Shown piece after piece: positions 22,444-31,624 of a DNA stretch of 64,000 bases. A program made the translations under genes and the position numbers. Under the pieces are notes generated by a model that was given only the letters and a program-made list of their open reading frames with translations, did not search any database and was not told the origin of the DNA. Source of the DNA: Rhodobacteraceae bacterium M385 (GTDB taxonomy: Bacteria > Pseudomonadota > Alphaproteobacteria > Rhodobacterales > Rhodobacteraceae); the NCBI GenBank assembly GCA_025141835.1, contig CP081102.1:1116001-1180000 (forward strand). The letters are read 5' to 3'. The stretch's first letter is position 1. Each line of letters starts with the position of its first letter.

Positions 22444-25332
22444 GTGCGCGCTCCATCCCGAATTGCGGCCATCCTTGGCCCGACGAACACTGGCAAAACC
22501 CATTATGCGATAGAACGGATGCTGGCCCATCGGACCGGCGTGATCGGTCTGCCGCTGCGACTTTTGGCGCGGGAAGTTTACGATAAGGTCGTGGCGCTGA
22601 AGGGGCCATCGGTCGTGGCTTTGGTCACGGGAGAAGAAAGGATCGTGCCACCGCGTGCGGCCTATTGGGTCTGCACCGTGGAGGCGATGCCCACGGGCAA
22701 CGGCGCGGATTTTCTGGCGATTGATGAGATCCAGCTTTGCGCCGACCCCGAAAGGGGCCATGTCTTTACGGACCGTTTGCTGCACGCGCGTGGCCTGCAC
22801 GAGACCCTGTTTATGGGCGCGGGCACCATGCGAGATGCCATCGCGGAGCTGGTCCCCCATTGCGAATTCATGCATCGGGAACGTTTTTCACAGCTTGTGT
22901 ATGCAGGTTCTAAAAAGATAAGTCGAATGCCCGGGCGCTCGGCCATTGTGGGGTTTTCGGTTGAAAATCTATATGCCACGGCAGAGCTTTTGCGCCGCCA
23001 GAAGGGCGGGGCCGCGGTTGTGATGGGGGCGTTATCCCCAAGGACGCGCAACGCGCAGGTGGAGTTATATCAGAACGGCGACGTGGATGTTTTGGTGGCG
23101 ACCGATGCGATCGGGATGGGCCTGAACCTTGATATCAAACATGTCGCGTTCAGTGGGTTACGCAAGTTTGATGGCCGCAAGATGCGGGAGCTTTGGCCGA
23201 ATGAGCTTGCCCAGATCGCGGGCCGGGCAGGGCGGCACACCCAAGACGGCAGCTTTGGGGTGACGGGCGAAGCGCCGCCGCTGGATGACGGTCTGGCCGA
23301 CGCAATCATGAACCACCGTTTCGCGCCTGTGCGCAAACTGATGTGGCGCAATTCTGACCTCGAATTCGGCAGCGCCGAGCGCTTGGTGGCTAGTCTTGAA
23401 CAGCGCACCGATGACGACTGGCTGACCCGCGCGCGGGAGGCGGACGACGTTCAAGCGCTCAAGACCCTGATCGCAAGGCCCGACATTGCGCAACGTCTGG
23501 GCGACGCGCGCGCTGTGAAACTGTTGTGGGATGTCTGCAATATCCCCGATTTCCGGGGCATCAGCCACGCCGAGCACGCCGATCTTCTGGGCCGGATATT
23601 CGAGTTTCTGCACGACAAGCGCCGCGTCCCCGACGATTGGCTGGCCCGTCAGGTGAAGCGGATTGACCGCCCCGAGGGGGACATCGATACCCTGTCGAAA
23701 CGTCTGGCATATATCCGCACATGGACCTATGTGGCGCAGCGCACGGGGTGGGTTGACGATGAAAGCCATTGGCGCGGGGCGACTCGTGCCGTAGAAGACC
23801 GCCTGTCGGATGCGTTACACAACGCGCTGACGCTTAGATTTGTCGATCGGCGGACGAGTGTGCTCCTCCGGCGATTGAAGCAGAGGGAGAGCCTTGTGGC
23901 CGAAGTGAACGAGAATGGTGAAGTCAGCGTCGAGGGCCAAGTCCTTGGCCGTATTGAGGGCTTCCGCTTCCGCATGGATGAAACCGCTACCGCCGATGAG
24001 GCGAAGACGCTGCAAAGCGCTGCGATGGCGGCCCTGCGGCCCGAGTTCCATCTGCGGGCCGACCGCATGTATAATGCGCCGGACACCGAATTTGACCTGA
24101 CCGAGCAAGGTGGCCTGATGTGGGGCGACATGGCGGTGGGTAAGCTGGTGAAAGGGGCCGAGGCCCTGAAACCTGTGGCCGAGGCTTTCGTTGACGAAGA
24201 CGCCGGCGCCGAGGTTGTGCAAAAGGTCCAGCGCCGCTTGCAGCATTTCATCGACCGTCGCATTGCGGCACAGTTCGAGCCGCTTCTGGCGATGTCGCGC
24301 GATGAGGCCGTGACCGGCCTTGCCCGCGGCGTCGCGTTCCAACTTCTGGAAGGGTTCGGTATCGTACCGCGCGGAGAGATTGCCGACGATATCAAAGCGT
24401 TGGATCAGGAATCCCGCAGCCTCCTGCGCAAGCATGGCGTGCGTTTTGGCCAATACACGATCTTCCTGCCGCTTCTGTTGAAGCCCGCGCCGACCCGGTT
24501 GCGCTTGGTTCTTTGGGGTCTGTCGCAAGATTTCGATATGTTCCCCGACAGCCCGCCTCCGGGCTTGGTGACGATCCCCACGGTGCCCGATGCGCCCAAG
24601 GGCCACGCCACGATGGCAGGCTATTTCGAGGCCGGCAGCCGCGCGATCCGTGTGGATATGCTGGAGCGTCTGGCCGATATGCTACGCACCGAAAACAGCC
24701 GTGCCGGGTTTGAAGCCAATCCCGATATGCTCTCGATTTCGGGGCTGACGTTGGAACAATTCGCCGACCTGATGGGCGGTTTGGGCTATAAGGGTGAACG
24801 CGCGGAGCGCGCCAAGGTGAAAGCCGCGCCAGCGGCGGAGGCCAAACCCGCTGAGGAGGCGTCAGCCGAGGAAGCGCCTGCGACAACAGGGGCTGAGAGC
24901 GAGCCTGCGGCGACGCACGCGCCCGAAACGATGGATGAGGATCTTGCCAGCGATCTTGGTGGCGTTGAAGCGCCAACGGGCCTCGAAGAGGCAGAGAAGC
25001 CAGACCAAGCGCCAGCCGAAACGCCTGCCGAGATGGAAGTATACTACACCTTCACTTGGGCCCCCCGTGGGCGCGGTAACGCCCGCCCCCGTCGGAATGA
25101 CGGCGAGCAGGGTGGTCGTTCGGAAGGTGGGCAAGGCAAGCGCAACGACCGGGGCGGCAAGCGTCCCTCTGGCAAAGGCGCGCCGGGCAAGCATCGTGGC
25201 CAAGGCAAGGGCGGCAATCGTCCGCCGCGCGAAGACAAGCCCAAGACCTATTCGGCCCGTCCCGAGAAATCCAACAAGGTGGACCCCGATAACCCCTTCG
25301 CGGTTCTTGCAGCGTTGAAAGACAAGTCATAA
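22444..25332 (+). CDS. SUV3-like superfamily 2 RNA helicase
   Basis: 962 residues from a GTG with a GAGGA site. RecA-like domain 1 has Walker A GPTNTGKTH (12-20), LPLRLLAREV and the DEIQ box in LAIDEIQLCAD; domain 2 has SVEN, ATDAIGMGLNLDIKHVAFSGLRKFDGR and QIAGRAGRH, the hallmark of the mitochondrial Suv3 degradosome helicase. A helical C-terminal region follows. Residues about 780-870 are Ala/Glu-rich and disordered, and the end (about 880-950) is a Gly/Arg/Lys-rich tail, typical of RNA-binding tails. It probably unwinds structured RNA in turnover or ribosome assembly. The S4 gene begins at its stop. Confidence 0.88.
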   Translation: MRAPSRIAAILGPTNTGKTHYAIERMLAHRTGVIGLPLRLLAREVYDKVVALKGPSVVALVTGEERIVPPRAAYWVCTVEAMPTGNGADFLAIDEIQLCADPERGHVFTDRLLHARGLHETLFMGAGTMRDAIAELVPHCEFMHRERFSQLVYAGSKKISRMPGRSAIVGFSVENLYATAELLRRQKGGAAVVMGALSPRTRNAQVELYQNGDVDVLVATDAIGMGLNLDIKHVAFSGLRKFDGRKMRELWPNELAQIAGRAGRHTQDGSFGVTGEAPPLDDGLADAIMNHRFAPVRKLMWRNSDLEFGSAERLVASLEQRTDDDWLTRAREADDVQALKTLIARPDIAQRLGDARAVKLLWDVCNIPDFRGISHAEHADLLGRIFEFLHDKRRVPDDWLARQVKRIDRPEGDIDTLSKRLAYIRTWTYVAQRTGWVDDESHWRGATRAVEDRLSDALHNALTLRFVDRRTSVLLRRLKQRESLVAEVNENGEVSVEGQVLGRIEGFRFRMDETATADEAKTLQSAAMAALRPEFHLRADRMYNAPDTEFDLTEQGGLMWGDMAVGKLVKGAEALKPVAEAFVDEDAGAEVVQKVQRRLQHFIDRRIAAQFEPLLAMSRDEAVTGLARGVAFQLLEGFGIVPRGEIADDIKALDQESRSLLRKHGVRFGQYTIFLPLLLKPAPTRLRLVLWGLSQDFDMFPDSPPPGLVTIPTVPDAPKGHATMAGYFEAGSRAIRVDMLERLADMLRTENSRAGFEANPDMLSISGLTLEQFADLMGGLGYKGERAERAKVKAAPAAEAKPAEEASAEEAPATTGAESEPAATHAPETMDEDLASDLGGVEAPTGLEEAEKPDQAPAETPAEMEVYYTFTWAPRGRGNARPRRNDGEQGGRSEGGQGKRNDRGGKRPSGKGAPGKHRGQGKGGNRPPREDKPKTYSARPEKSNKVDPDNPFAVLAALKDKS

Positions 25333-25370
25333 CCGAGGCGGCCCAAAACGGCCCCGCGCCGAAAGACCGC

Positions 25371-25703
25371 TTGGACAAATGGCTGTGGCAGGCCCGGTTC
25401 TTCAAGACCCGGAGCCTTGCCGCCCGCCAAGTCTCGGACGGGCATGTGCGGGTGAACACGGCCAAGGTTACTAAAACCTCGACCCAGGTGACGCCGGGCG
25501 ATGTGCTGACCTTTGCCCAGGGTCGCCAAATCCGCATCGTGAAAATCGAGGCGTTGGCCAAGCGACGCGGTCCCGCCACCGAAGCGCAGACACTTTATAC
25601 GGATATGACTCCAGAGGCCGAGCCGATCGCCCCGCGCGTCGGTCCCCGACCCACCAAGAAAGACCGCCGCGATATGGATGCTTTCCGCGACGAAGACCCT
25701 TAA
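25371..25703 (+). CDS. S4-domain RNA-binding protein, Hsp15-like
   Basis: 110 residues from a TTG at 25371. The S4 domain fills about 1-60: LDKWLWQARFFKTRSLAARQVSDGHVRVN, TSTQVTPGDVLTF, IRIVKIEALAKRRGPA. Hsp15 binds free 50S subunits that carry a stalled peptidyl-tRNA. Homologues usually begin 10-14 residues earlier; here that frame reads ITEAAQNGPAPKDR and has only an ATA where an ATG is expected, overlapping the helicase stop. The TTG is therefore the nearest canonical start, but the true one may be the ATA (25329). It has a basic tail (RPTKKDRRD). Confidence 0.85.
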   Translation: MDKWLWQARFFKTRSLAARQVSDGHVRVNTAKVTKTSTQVTPGDVLTFAQGRQIRIVKIEALAKRRGPATEAQTLYTDMTPEAEPIAPRVGPRPTKKDRRDMDAFRDEDP

Positions 25704-25841
25704 GACACCTTGGAAAGCGCCGCAAAACGCCATAGCTAGCGCCACATTTTTGTGAAGTGGCATCCCGCCGCGTTGCATCCCCTTGACCTCTGCCTTAGCA
25801 GACCCGCAGTTAACGCCGACCTAACCGCCGAAAGCCCGCCC

Positions 25842-26177
25842 ATGACCTATATCGTCAACGATGCCTGCATCGCCTGCAAATACACCGACTGCGTCGAAGT
25901 CTGCCCGGTGGATTGCTTCTATGAGGGCGAGAATATGCTGGTGATCCACCCCGACGAATGCATCGACTGCGGCGTCTGCGAACCCGAGTGCCCCGCCGAC
26001 GCGATCCGCCCCGATACAGAGCCGGACATGGACAAATGGGTGGAGTTCAACCGCAAGTATTCCGAGATGTGGCCGGTCATCATCACCAAGAAAGACCAAT
26101 TGCCCAACGCCGAAGAGATGGACGGCAAGCCCGGCAAGATGGAGCTGTTCTCGGAGAAACCCGGAGAGGGCGGCTAA
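25842..26177 (+). CDS. fdxA: 7Fe ferredoxin FdxA
   Basis: 111 residues from the ATG at 25842. Two clusters are visible: CIACKYTDCVEVCPVDCF and CIDCGVCEPECPADAI, giving one 3Fe-4S and one 4Fe-4S centre as in Azotobacter-type ferredoxin I. The C-terminal extension (WVEFNRKYSEMWPVIITKKDQLP) is conserved in the alphaproteobacterial family. It carries electrons in the cytosol; the partner is unknown. The S4 gene lies 138 bp upstream, with a TTGACC-like -35 near 25788, so fdxA probably has its own promoter. Confidence 0.95.
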   Translation: MTYIVNDACIACKYTDCVEVCPVDCFYEGENMLVIHPDECIDCGVCEPECPADAIRPDTEPDMDKWVEFNRKYSEMWPVIITKKDQLPNAEEMDGKPGKMELFSEKPGEGG

Positions 26178-26500
26178 GCCCCGATTCGCTCGATTCAGCG
26201 ATGGGTGAGGGTCGCTGACCTTCGCCCGAACCCCCAGATTTTTAAGGGCTTTACGGGCGCTGCACCGCGGCACGCTTTAAATGTGGCCCGATTCGTGCTA
26301 TATTCCTTGAAGGAAGAGATGTGACTGACCGCCGACGCAGGCCAGAATGGCTGCGTTTATATCAGCCGACCGAAACATTGCTCTGACGGAAAGCGCCGAT
26401 TTTCACCGATCGAGCGTTCCGCCAGATTTTTTGACGACTGCCCTAGCCCGATTGGGTCAAGGCTCCCCAGCCCGCAAGGGCCTTGAGTAAGGAATATCGC
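26178..26500. other. fdxA-carD intergenic region and carD leader
   Basis: 323 bp with no firm gene. A promoter-like TATATT (26299-26304) follows a TTTAAA about 17 bp before it, which would start a leader of about 190 bases. A possible 47-codon leader ORF (ATG 26347, TAA 26488) ends exactly at the carD ribosome site (AAGGA 26489-26493); its own ribosome site is weak, so I do not call it a gene. Confidence 0.35.
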
Positions 26501-27019
26501 ATGACAAAAGCCCGCAAAACGCTCGACTTCAGCCCTAACGATTACGTCGTCTATCCCGCCCATGGCGTGGGCCAGATCATCAAGATCGAAGAGCAAGAAG
26601 TCGCCGGGCTTAATCTGGAACTGTTCGTGATCTCGTTCGAGAAGGACAAGATGACCCTGCGCGTTCCCACCGCCAAGGCCACCGAAGTGGGCATGCGCCC
26701 GTTGTCGGACCCTGCGGTTGTGTCCAAAGCGCTGGAAACCCTGAAGGGGAAGGCCCGCGTGAAGCGCGCGATGTGGTCGCGCCGGGCGCAGGAATACGAG
26801 CAGAAGATCAACTCGGGCGATCTGATCGCCATTGCCGAAGTGGTGCGCGACTTGCACCGCGCCGACGATCAGCGCGAGCAAAGCTATTCCGAGCGTCAGC
26901 TTTATGAAGCCGCGCTGGAGCGTTTGACCCGCGAATTGGCTGTCGTGAAGGGCATCGACGAAGCGGGCGCTGGCGCACAATTGGTCGACGTTCTGTCCAA
27001 GCGCGTCGCCGCCGCCTGA
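26501..27019 (+). CDS. carD: CarD family transcriptional regulator (CdnL-like)
   Basis: 172 residues from the ATG at 26501 with AAGGA seven bases before it. The N-terminal Tudor-like RNA-polymerase-interacting domain reads FSPNDYVVYPAHGVGQIIKIEEQEVAG...LFVISFEKDKMTLRVPTAKATEVGMRPL; the C-terminal helical DNA-binding domain contains KARVKRAMWSRRAQEYEQKINSGDLIAIAEVVRDLHR and SYSERQLYEAALERL. CdnL binds the polymerase beta subunit and stabilises open promoter complexes, often at rRNA promoters, and is important for growth in Caulobacter. The fdxA-carD order is one that I recall from other alphaproteobacteria. A terminator follows. Confidence 0.95.
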   Translation: MTKARKTLDFSPNDYVVYPAHGVGQIIKIEEQEVAGLNLELFVISFEKDKMTLRVPTAKATEVGMRPLSDPAVVSKALETLKGKARVKRAMWSRRAQEYEQKINSGDLIAIAEVVRDLHRADDQREQSYSERQLYEAALERLTRELAVVKGIDEAGAGAQLVDVLSKRVAAA

Positions 27020-27094
27020 TCGCGAAACGTCATTGGGGGTGGGCGGAAGACCGCTCAAATCCAAGGGGTTAAGGCCTGACTACGGAAAACCTGA

Positions 27095-27124
27095 CCCGTC
27101 GCGACCTCGCGGCGGGTTTTTCTT
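27095..27124 (+). terminator. Rho-independent terminator after carD
   Basis: CCCGTCGCG (27095-27103) pairs with CGCGGCGGG (27108-27116), with one T-G pair and loop ACCT, followed by TTTTTCTTT. Confidence 0.88.
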
Positions 27125-27217
27125 TGTGGTATTGGAACCTATGACGGACGCATTGCGTTAACATCGGGATGGGTTCCAAATCTGGGAACCACCCTCTCTT
27201 TGAAAGGAAGACCCCTT

Positions 27218-27490
27218 ATGAAAAAGTTCATCGCCCCCGTGCTTCTGGTCGCTGCAACTGCAATCACCGCTTGCCAGCCGCTGTCCCCACAGGACCGTTC
27301 CAACCTTGGCCTCGTCGGCGGCGCAGGCGCGGGCCTTCTGGTTGCATCTGCGTTTGATGCCAACCCTGCCTGGACCGTTGGTGCGACCCTTGCCGGTGCC
27401 GCAATCGGTACGCAGGTTGCACGTAACACACAGACCGGTCAGTGCGCCTATTCCAACGGCGACGGCACATACTACGTCGCGCCTTGCTGA
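27218..27490 (+). CDS. Small glycine-zipper lipoprotein
   Basis: 90 residues from the ATG at 27218, preceded by GAAAGGAAG. A lipoprotein signal peptide (MKKFIAPVLLVAATAITAC) ends in a lipobox with Cys at 19. The mature part has a glycine-zipper segment (LGLVGGAGAGLLVASAF and ATLAGAAIGTQVA) of the type that packs two helices in membranes, then a short C-terminal piece with two cysteines (QCAYSNGDGTYYVAPC). Similar small lipoproteins are common in Rhodobacteraceae and have no assigned role. Its maturation would use Lgt, also encoded here. Confidence 0.85.
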   Translation: MKKFIAPVLLVAATAITACQPLSPQDRSNLGLVGGAGAGLLVASAFDANPAWTVGATLAGAAIGTQVARNTQTGQCAYSNGDGTYYVAPC

Positions 27491-27499
27491 TCTGAGCGC

Positions 27500-28270
27500 T
27501 TAGCTCAACAGCGCGACGCAGGCCATCAGGGCGGCAAGCTCTGCCAGAACCTGCGTCGCGCCCAACACATCCCCGGTTTGTCCGCCGATTTTTCTGTGGG
27601 CAACCCAAGCCACGATGCCCGTCGCGCAAGCCGCAGCCCATCCGGCGACGATGCCTGCGATAAATCCCGTGGCGATGATTGCCACCCCCAGAGCGCATAC
27701 CCCCCCGAGCCATACCGCCCCCATGGGAGGCCGTCCCACATGGGCCGCCAAGCCGCCTTCGCGGGCAAAGGGCAGGCGTGCCATGACCAGCGCCATGGCG
27801 GCGCGGCTCAGCATTGCTCCGGCAACTAATGCCAAAGGGGCCACCGCCAGCAGGGCCGCGAATAGCGCCCATCGCAGACCAATCGCCACGATGAGCGCCA
27901 AGACCCCGTAGGCCCCGATACGACTGTCCTTCAATATGTCGAGCCGCCGGTCCCGGGTCATCCCGCCCCAAAACCCATCGGCGCAATCGGCCAAGCCATC
28001 CTCGTGCAACCCGCCGATCAACAGCATCCCGGTCGCTATCGCCAGCCCCGCTGCAACGCTTGCCGGTAGGCCGATGGCCAGGGCGACGATCCCCACCACT
28101 ACTTGCACCAAAGCCACCATGGCCCCCACCAATGGCCAGGCCCAAGCGGCCTCGGCCGCGCGCGTGCCATCGCCGCCGGGCACGGGCACACGGGTCAGCA
28201 GCTGCGCCGCTCGGATCACATCGCGCGGCTCGAATGTCAGGGGGGCAGGGACCGTGTCGGTTTTTGGCAT
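27500..28270 (-). CDS. cobS: Adenosylcobinamide-GDP ribazoletransferase
   Basis: Inner-membrane enzyme joining adenosylcobinamide-GDP and alpha-ribazole (or its 5'-phosphate) to give cobalamin, the last step of lower-ligand assembly. 256 residues, about six hydrophobic helices, with the family motifs LLTRVPVP near the N-terminus, GLHEDGLADCADGFWGG (acidic, metal-binding), DSRIGAYGVLAL and a final TGDVLGATQVLAELAAL. It is divergent from cobT, which makes the alpha-ribazole phosphate that it uses. No cobalamin riboswitch is visible in the 83-bp spacer. Confidence 0.94.
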   Translation of the reverse strand: MPKTDTVPAPLTFEPRDVIRAAQLLTRVPVPGGDGTRAAEAAWAWPLVGAMVALVQVVVGIVALAIGLPASVAAGLAIATGMLLIGGLHEDGLADCADGFWGGMTRDRRLDILKDSRIGAYGVLALIVAIGLRWALFAALLAVAPLALVAGAMLSRAAMALVMARLPFAREGGLAAHVGRPPMGAVWLGGVCALGVAIIATGFIAGIVAGWAAACATGIVAWVAHRKIGGQTGDVLGATQVLAELAALMACVALLS

Positions 28271-28353
28271 GAATTGGACCTTTCTGCCGCAGGGCGCGGG
28301 CGGCGTAATCCGCTACATATCAACCCGACACTGCCACGCAAGAGAGCCGATTG

Positions 28354-29367
28354 ATGACATCCCCTACCACACTTGCCGAATTCCACGCGGCCCTCGCCGC
28401 CGCCACTGGCCCCGACACGGCCGCCCTCGCTGCCGCGCAGGAGCGCAACGGTCAGCTCACCAAGCCCCCCGGCGCTCTCGGACGGCTGGAGGATCTTGCG
28501 CTTTGGTACGCGTCATGGCGCGGAGACGCCCGCCCGCAGATCTCCGCGCCGCAAGTGCTTGTCTTCGCCGGCAACCACGGCGTGGCGGCCCGTGGCGTCA
28601 GTGCCTTCCCCCCTGAGGTCACGGTGCAAATGGTCGCCAACTTCGCCCATGGCGGCGCGGCGATTAACCAACTCTCCGCCCTGGCCGGGGCAACAATGTC
28701 CGTTCACCCGATTGACCTCGACACCCCCACCGCCGACTTCACCCAAGGCCCCGCCATGTCCGAGGCCGAGGTGATGGTCGCCATCAACACCGGTTGGAAT
28801 GCCGTTGATTCCGCCTCAGATCTTCTTGTCGTCGGCGAAATGGGCATCGGTAACACCACTTCTGCCGCCGCCATCGCCCATGCGCTTTTTGGTGGCGCGC
28901 CCGAGGATTGGACAGGCCGAGGCACCGGCGTTGACGATGCAGGCGTCGCCCTGAAGTCCAAAGTGGTGGCCGAAGGCCTCAGCGCAAACCCTCAGGCCGC
29001 CAATGATCCCCTGCAAGCCCTGCGCTGCTTGGGGGGGCGCGAAGTGGCCGCTATGGCGGGCGCCATCGCCCATGCCCGCATCCTGCATATCCCAGTCATT
29101 CTTGATGGTTTCATCTGCACCGCCGCCGCCGCGACGCTGGCCCAAGCCGTGCCCGGTGCGCTTGATCACGCCGTCTCAGGCCATGGCTCCGCGGAACAGG
29201 CGCATGGTACCATGCTCAAACACCTCAACAAAGCGCCCCTGCTCAACTTGGACCTCCGCCTCGGCGAAGGCTCCGGCGCGGCGCTTGCCATCCAAATCCT
29301 GCGCGGCGCCATTGCCTGCCATTCCGGCATGGCCACCTTCGCCGAGGCTGGCGTGGCCGGGGGCTAA
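28354..29367 (+). CDS. cobT: Nicotinate-nucleotide--dimethylbenzimidazole phosphoribosyltransferase
   Basis: Transfers phosphoribose from nicotinate mononucleotide to dimethylbenzimidazole, giving alpha-ribazole 5'-phosphate for cobalamin. 337 residues from the ATG at 28354. Visible motifs are LTKPPGALGRLEDLALWYA, FAGNHGVAARGVSAFP, NFAHGGAAINQLS, GEMGIGNTTSAAAIAHALF and the C-terminal LRLGEGSGAALAIQILRGA with the catalytic glutamate and AEAGVAGG. Length and motif order match CobT/CobU. It pairs with cobS across a short divergent spacer, so the last steps of B12 synthesis or salvage are encoded together. Confidence 0.96.
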   Translation: MTSPTTLAEFHAALAAATGPDTAALAAAQERNGQLTKPPGALGRLEDLALWYASWRGDARPQISAPQVLVFAGNHGVAARGVSAFPPEVTVQMVANFAHGGAAINQLSALAGATMSVHPIDLDTPTADFTQGPAMSEAEVMVAINTGWNAVDSASDLLVVGEMGIGNTTSAAAIAHALFGGAPEDWTGRGTGVDDAGVALKSKVVAEGLSANPQAANDPLQALRCLGGREVAAMAGAIAHARILHIPVILDGFICTAAAATLAQAVPGALDHAVSGHGSAEQAHGTMLKHLNKAPLLNLDLRLGEGSGAALAIQILRGAIACHSGMATFAEAGVAGG

Positions 29368-29402
29368 CCCCGCCCCCCAATCTTCTCAGAGGGCCACGCG
29401 GC

Positions 29403-29425
29403 CTCCCCTTCATCTTGGCAAATAC
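29403..29425 (-). repeat. Dispersed repeat core, copy D (inverted)
   Basis: On the minus strand, GTATTTGCCAAGATGAAGG matches the core of the repeats at 20150, 51255 and 63068. A weak hairpin (GGCCACGCGGCC, 29391-29402) is next to it. It lies between the convergent cobT and antiporter genes. Confidence 0.45.
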
Positions 29426-29493
29426 AACTCAATCCCGCCCCCGCCACAGGCACCGTCGGGATTGAGTCACGCATCTTACCGCTTCCCCACACC

Positions 29494-31455
29494 CTACCGC
29501 TTCGTCCCTCCGGGACCGGTGGGCTTGCGGCTGAAGCCGGACAAAGCCCCCACATCGCCCCGTGCGCGGGTGGGGGTGCGCGTGCCCTGGGCTTCGTCTT
29601 CCATTTCGTCCAGTTGCGTCAGGATCGCGCTTTCCAGATTATCTGTCATCTCTCTCGTCAGGCGCATGTAGTCTTCGTTTTCCGACACCGGCACGCCGGG
29701 CTTCCAGACTTCGGCCAACGCCCGCAGGTTGTGGCGGTCGTGGCGATAGAAGGCCATCTCCATGGCGTGGGCCTCGTAGTCTGTCAGGCCCATATCCTCC
29801 AACACATACCGCGCTGCGCGGAGCGAGCTGTCGAACACTTCGCGCACGATATGATCGGCGCCTGCCTCATACAGCTCATAGACATGCAGCAGATCATGGG
29901 CCCGGGCCACGACCGAGATGTCGGGCCGGTGGCGTTTGGCGTAGCGCACAAGGTTAACGGAGGTCTGCTTGCCGTCCACGCAGATCACGAACACCCGCGC
30001 CGTATCGAGCCCTGCAGCTTTCAGCAACTCGGGTCGGGTGGGGTCGCCGTAGAAGCTTTTGAACCCAAAGCGGCGCATGAGTTGGATCGTCTCCAGGTTG
30101 GAATCCAGCACTACCGTCTTGAACCCCGATGCCCGCACCATCCGGTTCACCGATTGCCCAAAACGCCCAATCCCCGCGATGATGATCTCGGCGGCGTCAT
30201 CGATGTCGTCGTGCTCGGGCGCGGCCTCGGACGTGTCCCCAAGGTGGGCGCCGATCTTATCGTACAGAATAAAACTCAGCGGTGTCAGAAGCATAGATAG
30301 GGCGACCACCAGCAGCAGGATTTCGGCGATAGGGGCGGGGAAGACCGCTTGCGACACGCCGAAGGCCACAAGAACGAAGCCGAACTCTCCGGCCTGTGCG
30401 AGGCCCAGACTGAACAACCACCGATCCCGCCCCCGCATTCTTGCGCCCCAGGCGATGGCGTAGAGGATCAGGCCCTTAACCAACATGACCAGAAGGGTCA
30501 GTCCGATAATCAGGAAGGGGTTGGTGAAAAGGGTGAGAAAGTTAATGCCCGCCCCCACGGTGATGAAGAACAACCCCAGTAATAGGCCTTTGAACGGCTC
30601 TAGGTCGGCCTCCAACTCGTGCTTGAATTCCGAGTTTGCCAAGACCACCCCTGCCAGGAACGCGCCAAGGGCGGGGGACAGGCCCACAAGGATCATCAGC
30701 ACCGCGATGCCCACCACAAAGGCCAAGGCGGCGGCTGTATAAAGCTCTCGCAGCTTGGCGTTGTGGATGACCCGGAACACAAAAGGCGACAGGTAACGCC
30801 CGGCAAGGATCACCGCCGCAACCGCCGCCAAGGTCACCAGCGTGACGCCCCAAGCGGGCAGTCCATCGACCAATGAGAGGGAGGCGTGGGCCTCCTCCGC
30901 GACCCGCTCGATGGAGCCGTCTTCATTGAACCGCACCAGAGAGGCGGTCGCCAGAAGCGGCAGTAGCGCTAGGGCGGGAATCACGGCGATGTCCTGGGTT
31001 AACAGAACCGAAAATGCGCCGCGTCCGCCCGCAGTCTGCATCAATCCTTTTTCTGATAGCGTTGTCAGCACGATAGCCGTCGAACTTAAAGCAAGCGTAA
31101 TGCCGATGGCCAAGGCCAGTGGCCCCGCAATTCCAAAGGCCCAAGCCCCTCCGGTCAGCACCAAAACCGAGAGCAAGATCTGGCTGCCCCCAAGGCCGAT
31201 GAGCCGCTTTCGCATCCCCCAAAGGGCTCGCGGTTCTAGCTCCAGCCCGATCAGGAACAGCATGAGTACGACGCCAAATTCCGCGTAATGCTGGAGATCT
31301 TCGGTCTCGGACCCGACAAGGCCAAGCACCGGGCCAATGGCGATGCCCGCTAGAAGATAGCCAAGGACAGAGCCAAGGCCGAAGCGGATCGAAATTGGCA
31401 CTGCAATCAGCATTGCGCCAAGGTAGATGGTAATCTGAAGAAGGGTTTCTTCCAT
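29494..31455 (-). CDS. Monovalent cation:proton antiporter, CPA2 family (KefB/KefC-like)
   Basis: 653 residues from the ATG at 31455 (ATGGAAGAAACC); upstream in-frame codons lack membrane or family similarity. Residues about 1-385 hold 12-13 membrane helices with the exchanger motifs GSVLGYLLAGIAIGPVLG, ALSSTAIVLTTLSEKG and VLLVGLSPALGAFLAGVVLANSEF. About 405-530 is a TrkA-N Rossmann domain with IIIAGIGRFGQSVNRMVRASG and VLDSN, which in KefC binds nucleotide or glutathione adducts and gates potassium efflux. A charged C-terminal tail follows. No KefF/KefG partner gene is adjacent. It may export potassium or sodium in stress. Confidence 0.92.
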   Translation of the reverse strand: MEETLLQITIYLGAMLIAVPISIRFGLGSVLGYLLAGIAIGPVLGLVGSETEDLQHYAEFGVVLMLFLIGLELEPRALWGMRKRLIGLGGSQILLSVLVLTGGAWAFGIAGPLALAIGITLALSSTAIVLTTLSEKGLMQTAGGRGAFSVLLTQDIAVIPALALLPLLATASLVRFNEDGSIERVAEEAHASLSLVDGLPAWGVTLVTLAAVAAVILAGRYLSPFVFRVIHNAKLRELYTAAALAFVVGIAVLMILVGLSPALGAFLAGVVLANSEFKHELEADLEPFKGLLLGLFFITVGAGINFLTLFTNPFLIIGLTLLVMLVKGLILYAIAWGARMRGRDRWLFSLGLAQAGEFGFVLVAFGVSQAVFPAPIAEILLLVVALSMLLTPLSFILYDKIGAHLGDTSEAAPEHDDIDDAAEIIIAGIGRFGQSVNRMVRASGFKTVVLDSNLETIQLMRRFGFKSFYGDPTRPELLKAAGLDTARVFVICVDGKQTSVNLVRYAKRHRPDISVVARAHDLLHVYELYEAGADHIVREVFDSSLRAARYVLEDMGLTDYEAHAMEMAFYRHDRHNLRALAEVWKPGVPVSENEDYMRLTREMTDNLESAILTQLDEMEDEAQGTRTPTRARGDVGALSGFSRKPTGPGGTKR

Positions 31456-31624
31456 GGGCCCATCGCGGGAGAGAGTTCGGTTGACCCAAGTGTAGCGGCA
31501 ATGGCGGCGAACCGCGAGGCGGCAAACTCCTGATCGCGCGCAAATTCGGCGCGATCTATCGAGGTTGGGCTTGTCTTGATGCCCGAAAATGTCGCATTTA
31601 GCGCTAACAGGTTTGGAGGACCCG

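Noticed and set aside
26347..26490. 47-codon leader ORF before carD
   Set aside because: Weak ribosome site and composition no better than chance, although its stop meets the carD ribosome site; noted only in the region entry.
28271..28353. Cobalamin riboswitch between cobS and cobT
   Set aside because: The spacer is only 83 bp and lacks the B12-box consensus.
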